A stretch of DNA of 64,000 bases, taken from positions 62,001 to 126,000 of the forward strand of contig NZ_JACHJL010000003.1 in assembly GCF_014203645.1 (NCBI RefSeq). Direction: 5' to 3'. Positions 18,412 to 28,094 of the stretch are shown piece after piece (within the stretch, counting starts at the first letter, position 1; every line of letters begins with the position of its first letter). Both the position numbers and the translations under genes were made by a program. Below the pieces are notes generated by a model, which was not told where the DNA came from, did no database searches, and saw nothing but the letters and a program-made list of their open reading frames with translations. Source of the DNA: Streptomyces zagrosensis (GTDB taxonomy: Bacteria > Actinomycetota > Actinomycetes > Streptomycetales > Streptomycetaceae).

Positions 18412-19173
18412 ATGGCCGACGCACCGTACAAGCTGATCCTCCTCCGCCACGGCGAGAGCGAGTGGAACGCGAAGAACCTGTTCACCGGCTGGGTGGACGT
18501 CAACCTCACCGACAAGGGCGAGAAGGAGGCGATCCGCGGCGGCGAGCTGCTGAAGGATGCCGACCTGCTGCCCGACGTGGTCCACACCTCGCTCCAAAAG
18601 CGCGCGATCCGCACCGCGCAGCTCGCCCTGGAGACCGCCGATCGGCTCTGGATTCCCGTGCACCGCTCCTGGCGACTGAACGAGCGGCACTACGGCGCGC
18701 TCCAAGGCAAGGACAAGGCCCAGACCCTCGCCGAGTTCGGCGAGGAGCAGTTCATGCTGTGGCGCCGCTCGTACGACACCCCGCCGCCCCCACTGGAGGA
18801 CGGCGCCGAGTTCTCGCAGAGCGGCGACCCGCGCTACGCCGACATCCCGAGCGAGCTGCGCCCGCGCACCGAGTGCCTGAAGGACGTCGTCATCCGCATG
18901 ATGCCGTACTGGTACGACGGCATCCTCCCCGACCTCCTGACCGGCCGCACCGTCCTGGTGGCCGCCCACGGCAACAGCCTCCGCGCCCTGGTCAAGCACC
19001 TGGACGGCATCTCCGACACGGACATCGCGGGCCTGAACATCCCCACCGGCATCCCCCTCTCCTACGAGTTGGACGCCGACTTCCGCCCCCTCAACCCCGG
19101 CGGCACCTACCTCGACCCGCAGGCCGCGAAGGCCGCCATCGAGGCGGTCAAGAACCAGGGCAAGAAGAAGTAA
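18412..19173 (+). CDS. gpmA: 2,3-bisphosphoglycerate-dependent phosphoglycerate mutase
   Basis: 253 residues, the normal length for this glycolytic enzyme, which interconverts 3- and 2-phosphoglycerate. The phosphohistidine motif [12 protein letters not shown] (His13), [34 protein letters not shown] and the second histidine in [16 protein letters not shown] are all present. It starts at ATG 18412 after a CGGGGG run and ends in a Lys-rich tail (NQGKKK). A strong terminator follows at 19182-19227. Confidence 0.95.
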   Translation: MADAPYKLILLRHGESEWNAKNLFTGWVDVNLTDKGEKEAIRGGELLKDADLLPDVVHTSLQKRAIRTAQLALETADRLWIPVHRSWRLNERHYGALQGKDKAQTLAEFGEEQFMLWRRSYDTPPPPLEDGAEFSQSGDPRYADIPSELRPRTECLKDVVIRMMPYWYDGILPDLLTGRTVLVAAHGNSLRALVKHLDGISDTDIAGLNIPTGIPLSYELDADFRPLNPGGTYLDPQAAKAAIEAVKNQGKKK

Positions 19174-19181
19174 CCCTCGCT

Positions 19182-19227
19182 CGAACGGCCCTCCACCTGC
19201 GTTTTCCCTCAGGCGGGGGGCCGTTCG
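19182..19227 (+). terminator. gpmA terminator
   Basis: CGAACGGCCCTCCACCTG (19182-19199) pairs, with one mismatch, with CAGGCGGGGGGCCGTTCG (19210-19227) across a 10-nt loop containing TTTT. It begins 9 bp after the gpmA stop. Confidence 0.75.
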
Positions 19228-19395
19228 CCGAACCGGCCCTGAGCGCGGGCACCAACAATGCGCCGACGTGCCCCGCCGACGTGCCCAGTCAACGCTCACG
19301 CCCAACTCATCGGCCGTCGAGGTCGCTGCGAGTAAATACAGCTAGCGCGGAACTGCTAGGGCCAGACACGTCGCACTGGTCCGCTGGGGTGTGGC

Positions 19396-19893
19396 CTAAC
19401 TCGCTGAGTCTGGCTCAGCGGAGGACAACTCCAAGAGAAGATGGCTGCGATGCTCTCGCCCGCCGGGGGACCGGGCCGTAAGGGTATGTACGTCCGCGAT
19501 TACCTGCCGCTGTGCATACGTGGCGATAAGCGGGGGCACGTCATTCTTCTCCGTGCGAATAACGACGACGCGCCCATCAGCCATCTCTAGCTCAATGACG
19601 CCCCGCAGTTTGCTGCCTCCGACTACGGTCCCGGTCAGCCGATCGCTGCTGTCTTCGACCTGGGCTGATTCCAGCGCCTTGCGGCAGTTAGCCGCGCTCG
19701 CTGTGGTGAGGCGCGAAACACGGTGCTCTGTCACCTGGGACTGCCAGGTGAGCGTGACACTGGTGCCCGTGGACGCAAGCACGTCTGAGAGTTCCGACAG
19801 ATGGTTGATTGCACGGCGTCCAAGCGGCAATGCTGCTGACCACGCCACCCCACCCGCACCGTTCCGCACACCCCCTCGCGCCCCCAACCACAC
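19396..19893 (-). CDS. Hypothetical protein, possibly 5'-truncated
   Basis: I do not recognise the family. The part from about residue 28 on is convincing protein: AINHLSELSDVLASTGTSV, QVTEHRVSRLTTASAANCRKAL, DRLTGTVVGGSKLRGVIELEM, ADGRVVVIRTEKNDVPPLIA, with a mixed alpha/beta pattern. The first ~25 residues are Gly/Ala/Arg filler from the region of the GTG at 19893, with no ribosome binding site. Codon bias is weaker than in the neighbours. This suggests a truncated, acquired gene in the gap between gpmA and the Cys-rich protein. Confidence 0.4.
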   Translation of the reverse strand: MWLGARGGVRNGAGGVAWSAALPLGRRAINHLSELSDVLASTGTSVTLTWQSQVTEHRVSRLTTASAANCRKALESAQVEDSSDRLTGTVVGGSKLRGVIELEMADGRVVVIRTEKNDVPPLIATYAQRQVIADVHTLTARSPGGREHRSHLLLELSSAEPDSAS

Positions 19894-20025
19894 TCCTCAA
19901 AACCGCCCCGCCACCCGCCCCGCCACGGCAAAGGCCCCGACCGGGTGCCGGACGCTGTGGGGCCGGGTGTCGGTCGGGGCCGTGGCGCAGGTGGTGGCCT
20001 TCGGTTCGGTGCTAGTCGTTAGCCG

Positions 20026-20175
20026 TTAGCTGCAACCGCCGGAGCAACTGCACGGGCCGCCGGACTGGCAGCCGCACTGGCAACTGGAGCCACACCCGCA
20101 GTTTCCGAGCACCGGGCGGGCCGGAGTCGGGACGGTCGGCTGTTCCGTCGGTGTCGGGTTCGGCGTCTCTGGCAT
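20026..20175 (-). CDS. Small Cys-rich protein (metallothionein-like)
   Basis: 49 residues from ATG 20175, with an excellent GAGGAGG site six bases upstream, so translation is well supported. Residues 1-24 are Pro/Thr-rich; the last 25 hold eight cysteines in CxC and CxxxCxC patterns (NCGCGSSCQCGCQSGG then PCSCSGGCS). The spacing looks like a metal-binding peptide such as a metallothionein, but without aromatic residues or His. No signal peptide is visible. It lies 277 bp from the end of phoU on the same strand. Function is inferred only from cysteine pattern. Confidence 0.75.
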   Translation of the reverse strand: MPETPNPTPTEQPTVPTPARPVLGNCGCGSSCQCGCQSGGPCSCSGGCS

Positions 20176-20452
20176 GGAATTCCTCCTCGGAGGCGTACCG
20201 CAGGACCTCCAGTGGACCCCCCAGGGGGCGAGGTACGGAACGGCGTGTAACCGGCGCATAGGCGCATCACCGTCGGTACGCCGCTAAAGCGCGTACGCCC
20301 CCTTATGACACGACGAAAGCAGCGCCCCTGCGCCCCGCTCTCCAAGTACCACTGCGGCCCCCCAGCTTTCCAGAGCGCCCCTGCACCCCCCACTCTCCAG
20401 GGCGCCCCCGGCCCTCTAGGTGCTCCCGCGCCACTGCGGCGCCCCCGCGCTC

Positions 20453-21130
20453 TTACTCCCCGTCCACCGACGTTGCCGGCGTCAGCTCGTCCGCGTGCTC
20501 GCCGGTGACCAGGTACACCACGCGCTTGGCCACGGACACCGCGTGATCCGCGAAGCGCTCGTAGTAGCGGCCGAGCAGGGTCACGTCCACGGCCGTCTCG
20601 ATGCCGTGCTTCCAGCGGTCGTCCATCAGGTGCTGGAAGAGCGTGCGGTGCAGCATGTCTATGGCGTCGTCGTCCTGCTCAAGCTGGAGCGCCAGGTCCA
20701 CATCCTTGGTAATGATCACCTCGGCGGCCTTGGCCATCAGGCGCTGTGCGAGCTGGCCCATCTCCAAGATGGTGGCGGCCAGATCCCGGGGCACCGGCGA
20801 CTCCGGGAAACGCAGCCGGGCGAGCTTCGCGACGTGCTGCGCGAGGTCGCCCGCGCGCTCCAGGTCGGCACTCATCCGCAAGCTGGTCACCACGATCCGC
20901 AGATCGGTGGCGACCGGCTGCTGACGCGCGAGCAGAGCTATCGCTCGCGCCTCAAGGTCGTGGTGGAGGTCGTCAACCTTCGCGTCGGCGGCGATAACGC
21001 TCTCCGCGAGCTTGAGGTCAGCGTCGAGCATCGCCGTGGTGGCCCGGCCGATGGCCGAGCCGACGAGCCGGGCCATCTCGACCAATCCTTCACCGATCGA
21101 ATCAAGCTCCTCGTGGTACGCGTCCCGCAT
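20453..21130 (-). CDS. phoU: Phosphate signalling regulator PhoU
   Basis: 225 residues, the usual length. ATG 21130 (MRDAYHEELDSIG) has AGAAGG upstream; a GTG one codon earlier is less likely. The two three-helix PhoU repeats are seen, with the metal-binding ExxxD-type blocks: ADLERAGDLAQHVAKLARL in the first and LEQDDDAIDMLHRTLFQHLM ... RYYERFADHAVSVAKRVVYLVTGE in the second. PhoU couples phosphate import status to PhoR. It is transcribed away from phoR-phoP, with PhoP-box-like repeats in between. Confidence 0.95.
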   Translation of the reverse strand: MRDAYHEELDSIGEGLVEMARLVGSAIGRATTAMLDADLKLAESVIAADAKVDDLHHDLEARAIALLARQQPVATDLRIVVTSLRMSADLERAGDLAQHVAKLARLRFPESPVPRDLAATILEMGQLAQRLMAKAAEVIITKDVDLALQLEQDDDAIDMLHRTLFQHLMDDRWKHGIETAVDVTLLGRYYERFADHAVSVAKRVVYLVTGEHADELTPATSVDGE

Positions 21131-21241
21131 CACTGACCTTCTCTCGCTGGGGGTCCCGTAGGGCTGTCAGCCCCACGTTCCCACGGTGTGGCCGAAACGC
21201 GTCCGGTTCCGGCCTCTCGAGTAAACCCGTCCCGACCTGCG

Positions 21242-21359
21242 GGTGAACTCTCGGCAACCCCCATGGTCCGGGCGGTGTCGAGCAGAACGGCCTCGGGCGT
21301 CGATAGTGAACCAATCAAGGCTCCACGGTGAACTCTCGGTAACGTCTGATCGCGGTGAC
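21242..21359. promoter_or_regulatory. PhoP-box-like direct repeats between phoU and phoR
   Basis: Streptomyces PHO boxes are 11-bp direct repeat units with a GGTGAAC/GTTCACC core. Here GGTGAACTCTCGGCAAC (21242-21258) and GGTGAACTCTCGGTAAC (21327-21343) differ at one base. Around the second, units in register at 11-bp spacing are AGTGAAC (21305), a weak unit at 21316, GGTGAAC (21327) and GGTAACG (21338). The location fits shared control of phoU and phoRP by PhoP. Confidence 0.75.
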
Positions 21360-21406
21360 CCCCATTCGGCTGTGGAGGGGTCTCGACAGGCGCCTAACCT
21401 GGAGAC

Positions 21407-22705
21407 ATGAACGTGGACGCGGCAATCGCCGCAGTGGCAGCGATCGCCGGGCTCTGTACCGGTGTCATCGCCATGCTGGCGTTCCGCTGGAGTGAGCGCG
21501 ACCAGGCGAAGCCCACGCGCTCCTCACTCCACACCGACGCTGTGCTGCCGCCCGGTGTGGACACCGTGCTTTCCGTACTGCGGTCATCCGCGGTCGTCCT
21601 CGACGAGGAAGATGCGGTGGTCAAGGCCAGCTCGGCGGCGTACGCACTCGGTCTGGTGCGCGGCGGAAAGCTCGCGGTCGAACCGATGCTGCTCATGGCT
21701 CGTGACACCCGCCGCGACGGTGAGATACGCCAAGTGGAGCTCGATCTGCCACGCCGCGGTACGGGCCGGGGCGAGGCCCTGGCGGTGTCCGCGCGGGTCG
21801 CCCCGCTCGGCTCCCGCCTGGTGTTGCTCCTGGTCGAGGACCTCACCGAGGCCCGCCGCATCGAGGCCGTACGGCGTGACTTCGTCGCCAACGTCAGCCA
21901 TGAGCTCAAGACTCCAGTCGGCGCCCTGTCGCTGCTCTCCGAGGCCGTGATGGACGCCTCGGAGGACCCGGAGGCCGTCACCCGCTTCGCGGGCCGGATG
22001 CAGATCGAGGCCACCCGGCTGACCAGCCTCGTCCAGGAGCTGATCGATCTCTCCCGGGTGCAGAACGACGACCCGCTGGAGGACGCCGAGCCGGTCCGGG
22101 TGGACGAACTCGTCGCCGAGGCGATCGACCGCTGCCGCCACCAGGCGGGCACCAAGCAGATCACCATGGCCGCCGGCGGCACCGCCGAACTGCATGTCTG
22201 GGGAAATCGAGGTCAGCTTGCCGCAGCCCTTGGCAACCTCGTGGAAAACGCGGTGAACTACAGCCCGGCACGTACCCGTGTCGGCATCGCTGCTCGGCGG
22301 ATCGCGGCACCCGGCGGCGATCTCATCGAGGTGTCCATCACCGACCAGGGCATCGGCATTTCCGAGAAGGACCGCGAACGGATCTTCGAGAGGTTCTACC
22401 GAGTGGACCCGGCGCGCTCGCGCGCCACCGGCGGGACCGGCCTCGGCCTCGCCATCGTCAAGCATGTGGCCGCCTCGCACGGCGGGGAGGTCACGGTGTG
22501 GAGCGCTGAGGGCCAGGGCTCCACCTTCACCCTCAAGCTCCCGGAAGCCGGTGGCGTACGCGACCGAGTCGAGGCCGCTGCCGCCTCCGGACGGCGCAAG
22601 GGCGGCAACTCCTTGATTGAGCCGGACGACCTCGACGACGAGGACCCCGACCGTTCCTATGAGACCTTCACCAATGAACCCCCTCCCGTCGCCCACCACC
22701 CGTAG
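21407..22705 (+). CDS. phoR: Phosphate sensor histidine kinase PhoR
   Basis: 432 residues. One N-terminal membrane helix (about 3-26), then a PAS-like region (about 45-140, SSAVVLDEEDAVVKASSAAYALG), then HisKA with phospho-acceptor His165 in DFVANVSHELKTPVGALSLL, then HATPase_c with N-box NLVENAVNYSPA, G1 DQGIGISEKD, F-box RIFERFYRVD and G2 GGTGLGLAIVKH. With no extracellular sensor domain, signalling depends on PhoU and the transporter, as in the SenX3/PhoR class. The tail after residue 385 is acidic and disordered. phoP follows after 45 bp. Confidence 0.95.
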   Translation: MNVDAAIAAVAAIAGLCTGVIAMLAFRWSERDQAKPTRSSLHTDAVLPPGVDTVLSVLRSSAVVLDEEDAVVKASSAAYALGLVRGGKLAVEPMLLMARDTRRDGEIRQVELDLPRRGTGRGEALAVSARVAPLGSRLVLLLVEDLTEARRIEAVRRDFVANVSHELKTPVGALSLLSEAVMDASEDPEAVTRFAGRMQIEATRLTSLVQELIDLSRVQNDDPLEDAEPVRVDELVAEAIDRCRHQAGTKQITMAAGGTAELHVWGNRGQLAAALGNLVENAVNYSPARTRVGIAARRIAAPGGDLIEVSITDQGIGISEKDRERIFERFYRVDPARSRATGGTGLGLAIVKHVAASHGGEVTVWSAEGQGSTFTLKLPEAGGVRDRVEAAAASGRRKGGNSLIEPDDLDDEDPDRSYETFTNEPPPVAHHP

Positions 22706-22750
22706 CTGGAAGGCGCTTCGCGCCCCTGAGTTCGCCCCGGAGGTCCTTCC

Positions 22751-23431
22751 GTGACCCGAGTGCTCGTTGTCGAGGACGAGGAATCGTTCAGCGACGCTTT
22801 GTCGTACATGCTCCGCAAGGAGGGTTTTGAGGTCGCCATCGCGACAACGGGCCCGGAAGGGTTGGACGAGTTCGAGCGCAACGGTGCCGATTTGGTGCTG
22901 CTCGACCTGATGCTGCCCGGTCTGCCCGGCACGGAGGTCTGTCGCCAGTTGCGCGGGCGCTCCAACGTCCCGGTCATCATGGTGACCGCCAAGGACAGCG
23001 AGATCGACAAGGTGGTCGGCCTGGAAATAGGAGCCGACGACTATGTGACCAAGCCGTTCTCGTCGCGGGAACTGGTGGCCCGCATCCGCGCGGTGCTCCG
23101 CCGCCGTGGCGAGCCGGAGGAGGTCGCCCCGGCCGCCCTGGAGGCGGGCCCGGTACGGATGGACGTGGACCGGCACGTGGTCACCGTCTCCGGCGGCAAG
23201 GTGGAGCTGCCGCTCAAGGAGTTCGACCTGCTGGAGATGCTGCTGCGCAATGCGGGCCGGGTGCTGACCCGCATGCAGCTCATCGACCGCGTCTGGGGCG
23301 CCGACTACGTGGGCGACACCAAGACGCTCGACGTTCACGTGAAGCGGCTGCGCGCCAAGATCGAGCCCGACCCGGGAGCGCCCCGTTACCTCGTGACGGT
23401 GCGTGGCCTCGGCTACAAGTTCGAGCCGTAA
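22751..23431 (+). CDS. phoP: Response regulator PhoP (OmpR family)
   Basis: 226 residues from GTG 22751, with GGAGG upstream. Receiver domain 1-120: acidic pocket VVEDEE, phospho-acceptor Asp52 in LVLLDLMLPG, switch Thr in IIMVTAKD, Lys in DDYVTKPFSS. Winged-helix DNA-binding domain 130-226: LKEFDLLEMLLRNAGRVLTR, DTKTLDVHVKRLRAKIE and the wing RYLVTVRGLGYKFEP. It governs the phosphate starvation regulon by binding PHO boxes, such as those upstream of this operon. Confidence 0.96.
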   Translation: MTRVLVVEDEESFSDALSYMLRKEGFEVAIATTGPEGLDEFERNGADLVLLDLMLPGLPGTEVCRQLRGRSNVPVIMVTAKDSEIDKVVGLEIGADDYVTKPFSSRELVARIRAVLRRRGEPEEVAPAALEAGPVRMDVDRHVVTVSGGKVELPLKEFDLLEMLLRNAGRVLTRMQLIDRVWGADYVGDTKTLDVHVKRLRAKIEPDPGAPRYLVTVRGLGYKFEP

Positions 23432-23483
23432 GCCATCCCGCAGCCCCGCAGCCACGCCGCACCCAGGGGCCCCGCCCAGCTCT

Positions 23484-23530
23484 ACGCCGCGAGGGCGACC
23501 CCCGACGATCGGGGATCGCCCTCGCGGCGT
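23484..23530. terminator. Long hairpin terminator after phoRP
   Basis: ACGCCGCGAGGGCGA (23484-23498) pairs perfectly with TCGCCCTCGCGGCGT (23516-23530), and the inner CCCCGA/TCGGGG extends the stem. It lies 52 bp after phoP; from there to the convergent lipoprotein gene at 23843 I see no gene. Confidence 0.8.
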
Positions 23531-23842
23531 ATGCGGTGATGAACCCCCGGCAGCGGGCGGTGACAGCGTGCGGTCGCGTGAAGGGAAGCTGCTGGATTCG
23601 TTCTCCGCGGGAGCGGGTCTACGCCGGAGCCGGTTGGTGCCGGCCTCAGTGGCGTACGGGATCGGCTCGGCCCGCCTCGGCCGCTAACCGGTGCCGAGCC
23701 CTAGCCGGGGTGCTGCGGCGGCTGCTGGCCCCAGCTCGGCCTACCTCGACCGGCAAGAGCCTCTTCTACGGCGAGGAGCCCCGGCCTGCTGGCACAGGCG
23801 AGGGCTCCCTACTGGCTGGGGCCCCTACCGGAGCCCCACGGC

Positions 23843-24649
23843 TCAGTGGCCCGGCGGGACGGGCTCGCCGCCCTGCTCGCCTGTGTTGTTGGCGTTGGCT
23901 GTGTTATCGGTGTTGTCAGCGTTAGCGGCGTTGCCGCCGCCACCCGTGCCAGTCTCCGCGCCCGACGTGGTCGGGGAGCCGCCGGCGGGCGTCTCGTCGC
24001 CTTCGTCGGACGCGTCGGGGGGCCCGTCCACGGAGGACGACTGCTTGTCGGAAGGATTGTCCCCAGGGTTGTCCGACGGCTTGCCAGACTTATCCGGCTT
24101 GCCAGACTTGTCGGGCTTGGCGGTCGGGCTCGGCTTGGGGCTCGGGCCCCACTGTGCGTACTCGCCCTTGGCCGGGACGACGAAGGCGCGCATCTCCACG
24201 TCACCTGTCTTGCTGAAATCGAAGACGACCCTCTGGGCGTCACCCAGCTTGGCCGCCTCGTGGCCACCGACGATCTCGGCGGACGCGTTGCCCTTACCCC
24301 CCAGGGTCAACGAGCCGCCCTTCGGGACGACAACGGTCTTCGACCCCTTGGCCGGGGCGAGCTTGACCTCGGTGTTCTTGCCCTCGATCCGGATGGCGTT
24401 CAGCACCTGGTCGGAGGAACCCTCGTTGAAGATCTTGGCGGTGAGGGCGGCGGGGCCCTCGTCGTCCAGCTCCGGCGGAGTGATGACCGTAGCGTTCTGA
24501 ATCTTGATGTGGCCAACGGTCTTCGCGGCGTTGTCCGGCTTGACCTTCATCGTCTGCGAGTCGTTCCCGGCCGCACAGGCGGAGAGTGGGGCGATCGAGA
24601 GCGCGAGGGCGGTGGCGGCGAGGACGCCGCGTCGAAGGCTGCTGCTCAC
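23843..24649 (-). CDS. Secreted lipoprotein (DUF461-like)
   Basis: 268 residues from GTG 24649, with AGGAG upstream. A signal peptide with lipobox LSAC (Cys at about 25: LSIAPLSACAAG) predicts a lipid anchor outside the membrane. The core (about 30-160) reads VGHIKIQNATVITPPE, AALTAKIFNEGSSDQVLNAI and GGSLTLGGKGNASAEIVG: an immunoglobulin-like PCu(A)C/DUF461 fold, though without a clear copper motif. The tail (about 165-268) is Pro/Ser/Lys-rich with PDKSGKPDKSGKPSDNPGDN repeats, then Asn/Gly-rich. It converges on phoP. A role in copper or redox delivery is possible but not shown. Confidence 0.75.
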   Translation of the reverse strand: MSSSLRRGVLAATALALSIAPLSACAAGNDSQTMKVKPDNAAKTVGHIKIQNATVITPPELDDEGPAALTAKIFNEGSSDQVLNAIRIEGKNTEVKLAPAKGSKTVVVPKGGSLTLGGKGNASAEIVGGHEAAKLGDAQRVVFDFSKTGDVEMRAFVVPAKGEYAQWGPSPKPSPTAKPDKSGKPDKSGKPSDNPGDNPSDKQSSSVDGPPDASDEGDETPAGGSPTTSGAETGTGGGGNAANADNTDNTANANNTGEQGGEPVPPGH

Positions 24650-25434
24650 GGCGGCGGCATCTCCTAGAACGAGCTTCGGCGGCCGAACGGTCTGCCCGGT
24701 CGCAAGGGACGGCAAGGGCGGCGGTGGGCTGCCCGCAAAGGATCTATCAGCGCGCTTAGGTTACCGACCCGCCGTCGAGAGCACGCACCCGACCCGCCTC
24801 CGACCCATCTCCGACGCGGCTCCACAGCGCCGCGGCGCTGTGGCTGCGTCGCGCTGTGGGGCTGCGCAGTGCTGTACGGGGCTGTACGGGGCTGTACGGG
24901 GGTTACGCGGGGCGCGCCACCAGCCCGCAGCCCTCCGCGCGGCCCCCGTTCGGCGAACACGCCCGTGAACAGTGTCTGAACACGTACCTGGTGAGCCGCT
25001 CGCAATCGCTACCGCGCGCTCTTCGACGAATATCGGCCGATGCCGGTGCGGGCAAATATCGGCGAGGAATGCACGCGATCCGTACGGCCTCGTGAATTGA
25101 TCACGAAGGTGATCAACTCTGGCCTGATCAATTCGCGAAAACGGTCCGGAGTGGCCACGGCGGGCCCGAACGGAGTAGCGGAACTCGCACGCCTGGACTC
25201 CGGCAAACCGGGACGTACGGTCGGTCGCGCGGGGTTGTCGGGGTAGGTAACGTGCACGTTTCGCCTTGCCCGAACAGTGGCTCCCACCTGCGAATTCCTA
25301 CTTCCAGAGGGCGCTCGAAGCACGTTCCGAGTGCTGTTGTCAAGCCCTGAGATATGCCCTGACCTGCGAAAACGCCATTCAGAACGGGACGTTCCCGTGT
25401 TACTCTGGATAGCCACGGAAGGGGTACCTGTCAC
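24650..25434. other. 785-bp intergenic region upstream of carD
   Basis: Contains three perfect copies of GCTGTACGGG (24871-24900) in tandem, preceded by degenerate GCTGTGG/GCTGCG copies. The region 25080-25330 is less GC-rich than its surroundings. The carD promoter probably lies just before 25415 (TGTTACTCTGGAT), and GGAAGGGG precedes its start. No gene is supported. Confidence 0.45.
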
Positions 25435-25917
25435 ATGACGTTCAAGGTTGGCGACACCGTGGTCTATCCCCATCACGGGGCCGCGCTGATCGAGGCTATC
25501 GAAACTCGCCAGATCAAAGGCGTGGACAAGACCTACTTGGTGCTGAAGGTCGCTCAAGGCGACTTGACGGTTCGTGTGCCAGCGGACAATGCGGAGTTCG
25601 TCGGTGTACGCGATGTGGTCGGCCAAGACGGGCTGGAGCGGGTCTTCGAGGTGCTGCGCGCACCGTATGCCGAAGAGCCTACGAACTGGTCCCGTCGTTA
25701 CAAGGCAAACCTGGAGAAGCTCGCGTCCGGCGATGTGATCAAGGTCGCCGAGGTTGTGCGTGACCTGTGGCGTCGTGAGCGTGAGCGCGGCCTTTCCGCC
25801 GGAGAAAAGCGGATGCTCGCCAAGGCTCGGCAGATTTTGGTGAGCGAGCTCGCCCTCGCGGAAAACACCAACGAAGACAAGGCAGAGGCCCTGCTCGACG
25901 AAGTCCTCGCCTCCTGA
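25435..25917 (+). CDS. carD: CarD-family RNA polymerase-binding regulator
   Basis: 160 residues, the standard CarD length. The N-terminal Tudor-like RNA polymerase beta-lobe binding domain (about 1-60) reads [21 protein letters not shown] and [21 protein letters not shown]; the helical C-terminal DNA-binding domain (about 65-160) includes [21 protein letters not shown] and [19 protein letters not shown]. CarD stabilises the open promoter complex at rRNA and other promoters. ispD-ispF follow 635 bp later on the same strand. Confidence 0.96.
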   Translation: MTFKVGDTVVYPHHGAALIEAIETRQIKGVDKTYLVLKVAQGDLTVRVPADNAEFVGVRDVVGQDGLERVFEVLRAPYAEEPTNWSRRYKANLEKLASGDVIKVAEVVRDLWRRERERGLSAGEKRMLAKARQILVSELALAENTNEDKAEALLDEVLAS

Positions 25918-26552
25918 AGTATTTTCGCGGACCCATGAACACGGGACCGTTGTCGTTGGCCCTGACGTTCTGACGGACGTACACATGCCGCAGTGCCCGA
26001 GTGGCGGTCGCGTCCCGATGACGCGGTCCCTGCCGCCGGGCGCTGCGGCATCTGTGACGGCGGGCATTGCCTGATGCCCGTGGGGCGACGCCTGTAGTGG
26101 CGTGTGTGGAGTGGCAGTGGCGATGCGGCATAGCCACCGCGCTGGCGGCTCGCTCGCGCCCTGGGGTGGGCTGTTATGGACATACCGTCATCCGCGCGGA
26201 TGCGGGGCCTGACGCGCTGACCAGGCTGCTCGCTCGATTCGGTATGTGATCCGTAGTGCTGGTCGTGCACGGCACCGTATGAGCACGCCTGGACGGATAC
26301 GCATGCGGATGCACCGACCCGAGCCGTGAGACCTGCGCGGTCAGGCGGTGGTGGGGGGCGGGCAACTGGCAAGTTCTTGCGCTTCGCTTCGACGCACTGC
26401 GTGCTGTTACATCACGGTGTGCAGCGATTGGTGTGCCGGGCTCGGGCACTGGCTCGACCAGTCGTCACGGAAGGGGCTGATCGGGCCATCGCGCCCGGCA
26501 CGCTCTGGCCATACCCAACTCGGCCGAGGAAGCAAACCTGAACGCCATCGCA
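25918..26552. other. 635-bp intergenic region carD/ispD
   Basis: No gene, RNA or repeat that I can support. It has mixed composition with many GCGG and TGGCG strings. The length is unusual for this dense stretch. Confidence 0.35.
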
Positions 26553-27332
26553 ATGTCCGCATCAGACCGCGCCGAACCCCCCGGTGAGCGCCCTGTGCGC
26601 ACCGCAGCCGTCATTCCCGCGGCCGGCCGCGGGGTCAGGCTTGGCCCCGGCGCTCCCAAGGCGCTGCGCGCCCTGAACGGCACTCCCATGCTGGTCCACG
26701 CCGTGCGTGCGATGGCTGCCTCCCGGGCCGTCTCGCTCGTCGTCGTGGTCGCCCCCTCGGACGGTGCCGCCGAGGTTCGCCGACTACTCGACACGTATCC
26801 GCTGGCCGGAACCGTGGCGGACAAGACAGAGGTCCTGGTCGTCCCTGGTGGTGAGACGCGCCAGGAGTCCGTGCGGCTCGGCCTCGTCGCGCTGCCCGAT
26901 GACATCACCGTCGTACTCGTCCACGACGCGGCCCGCCCGCTGGTACCGGTGGATGTCGTGGACACGGTGGCCGCCGTCGTACGAGGCGGGGCGCCCGCCG
27001 TCGTACCGGCGCTGCCGCTCGCGGACACCGTCAAGCAGGTCGAGCCGCGCACCGGCGGCGAGCCGGAACCGGTCGTCGGCACTCCGGAGCGGGCCAAGCT
27101 GCGTGCGGTGCAGACCCCGCAAGGCTTCGACCGGGCCACGCTCGTCGAGGCCCATGAGCGGATCGCCCTTGAGGGTGAGGGCGCCACCGACGACGCGGGC
27201 ATGGTCGAGCGCATGGGCCGAAGCGTCGTCGTGGTCCTGGGGCACGAGGAGGCGTTCAAGGTGACCCGACCGCTGGATATGGTCCTGGCCGAGGCGGTAC
27301 TCGCGCGCAGGAGGGCCAACGATGGCTTCTGA
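26553..27332 (+). CDS. ispD: 2-C-methyl-D-erythritol 4-phosphate cytidylyltransferase
   Basis: 259 residues. It joins CTP and MEP in the non-mevalonate isoprenoid pathway. Motifs: [20 protein letters not shown] (CTP-binding loop, with the Arg and Lys), [54 protein letters not shown] and [11 protein letters not shown]. Overlaps ispF by 11 bp, so the two are co-translated. Confidence 0.95.
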   Translation: MSASDRAEPPGERPVRTAAVIPAAGRGVRLGPGAPKALRALNGTPMLVHAVRAMAASRAVSLVVVVAPSDGAAEVRRLLDTYPLAGTVADKTEVLVVPGGETRQESVRLGLVALPDDITVVLVHDAARPLVPVDVVDTVAAVVRGGAPAVVPALPLADTVKQVEPRTGGEPEPVVGTPERAKLRAVQTPQGFDRATLVEAHERIALEGEGATDDAGMVERMGRSVVVVLGHEEAFKVTRPLDMVLAEAVLARRRANDGF

Positions 27333-27810
27333 CATGGTGCTGCCCCAGGTCGGCATCGGCAGCGACACCCACGCCTTCGAAGAGGGCCGCGAACTGTGGT
27401 GCGCGGGCCTGCTCTGGGAGGGCGAGGGTTCCGGGCTGGCGGGCCACTCCGACGCGGACGTCGTCGCCCACGCGGCGTGCAACGCGCTCTTCTCCGCGGC
27501 CGGGCTCGGTGACCTTGGCGCCCACTTCGGCACCGGCCGCCCCGAGTGGGCCGGTGCGGCAGGACTGACCCTGCTCACCGAGGCCGCCCGGATCGTCCGC
27601 GCGGCGGGCTTCACCATCGGCAACGTCGCCGTCCAGGTGATCGGCCCGCGTCCGAAGATCGGCAAGCGCCGGGACGAGGCCCAGAAGGTGCTCTCGGCCG
27701 CGGCCGGCGCACCGGTCTCGGTCTCCGGGGCCACTACGGACGGCCTTGGCTTCCCCGGCCGCGGCGAGGGTATTACGGCGATCGCGACGGCCCTCGTCGT
27801 CCGCCACTGA
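27322..27810 (+). CDS. ispF: 2-C-methyl-D-erythritol 2,4-cyclodiphosphate synthase
   Basis: 162 residues, normal for IspF, which cyclises CDP-ME-2-phosphate. Zinc ligands are in [11 protein letters not shown] (Asp15, His17) and [20 protein letters not shown]; other motifs are [13 protein letters not shown] (family: F-P-x-x-D), [17 protein letters not shown] and [20 protein letters not shown] C-terminal loop, which forms the trimer active site. Start ATG 27322 lies within the ispD end. Confidence 0.95.
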   Translation: MASDMVLPQVGIGSDTHAFEEGRELWCAGLLWEGEGSGLAGHSDADVVAHAACNALFSAAGLGDLGAHFGTGRPEWAGAAGLTLLTEAARIVRAAGFTIGNVAVQVIGPRPKIGKRRDEAQKVLSAAAGAPVSVSGATTDGLGFPGRGEGITAIATALVVRH

Positions 27811-28094
27811 CCTCTACGGACGTGCCCCCGGCCCCGGCTCCTGTGCTCGGCCTTGCCTCGGCCCCCTGGCCCGCCTTCGGCCGCTCCTGCGTGGGCCCGG
27901 GGCCTTGGCGGCGTAAGCCCACGGGGCCGGGAACATCCCGTGGCGTACGCATGGAGCGCGCTGCTCCGCAAGGGCCATGGGCGCGCGGGGAATGCGCGTC
28001 GGGGTGCGGGCGTTGGGTACTCATCGAGGAACGTGTTAGCCCCTTGATCAACTGCCGCTAGCTGCCAGTGATCGCCGTGACGGAAGGACCCGAC

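Noticed and set aside
16753..19305. 850-residue open frame on the minus strand covering the MFS gene and gpm
   Set aside because: Only the part below 18120 encodes a transporter; the rest is the antisense of gpmA, which has all its catalytic motifs on the plus strand.
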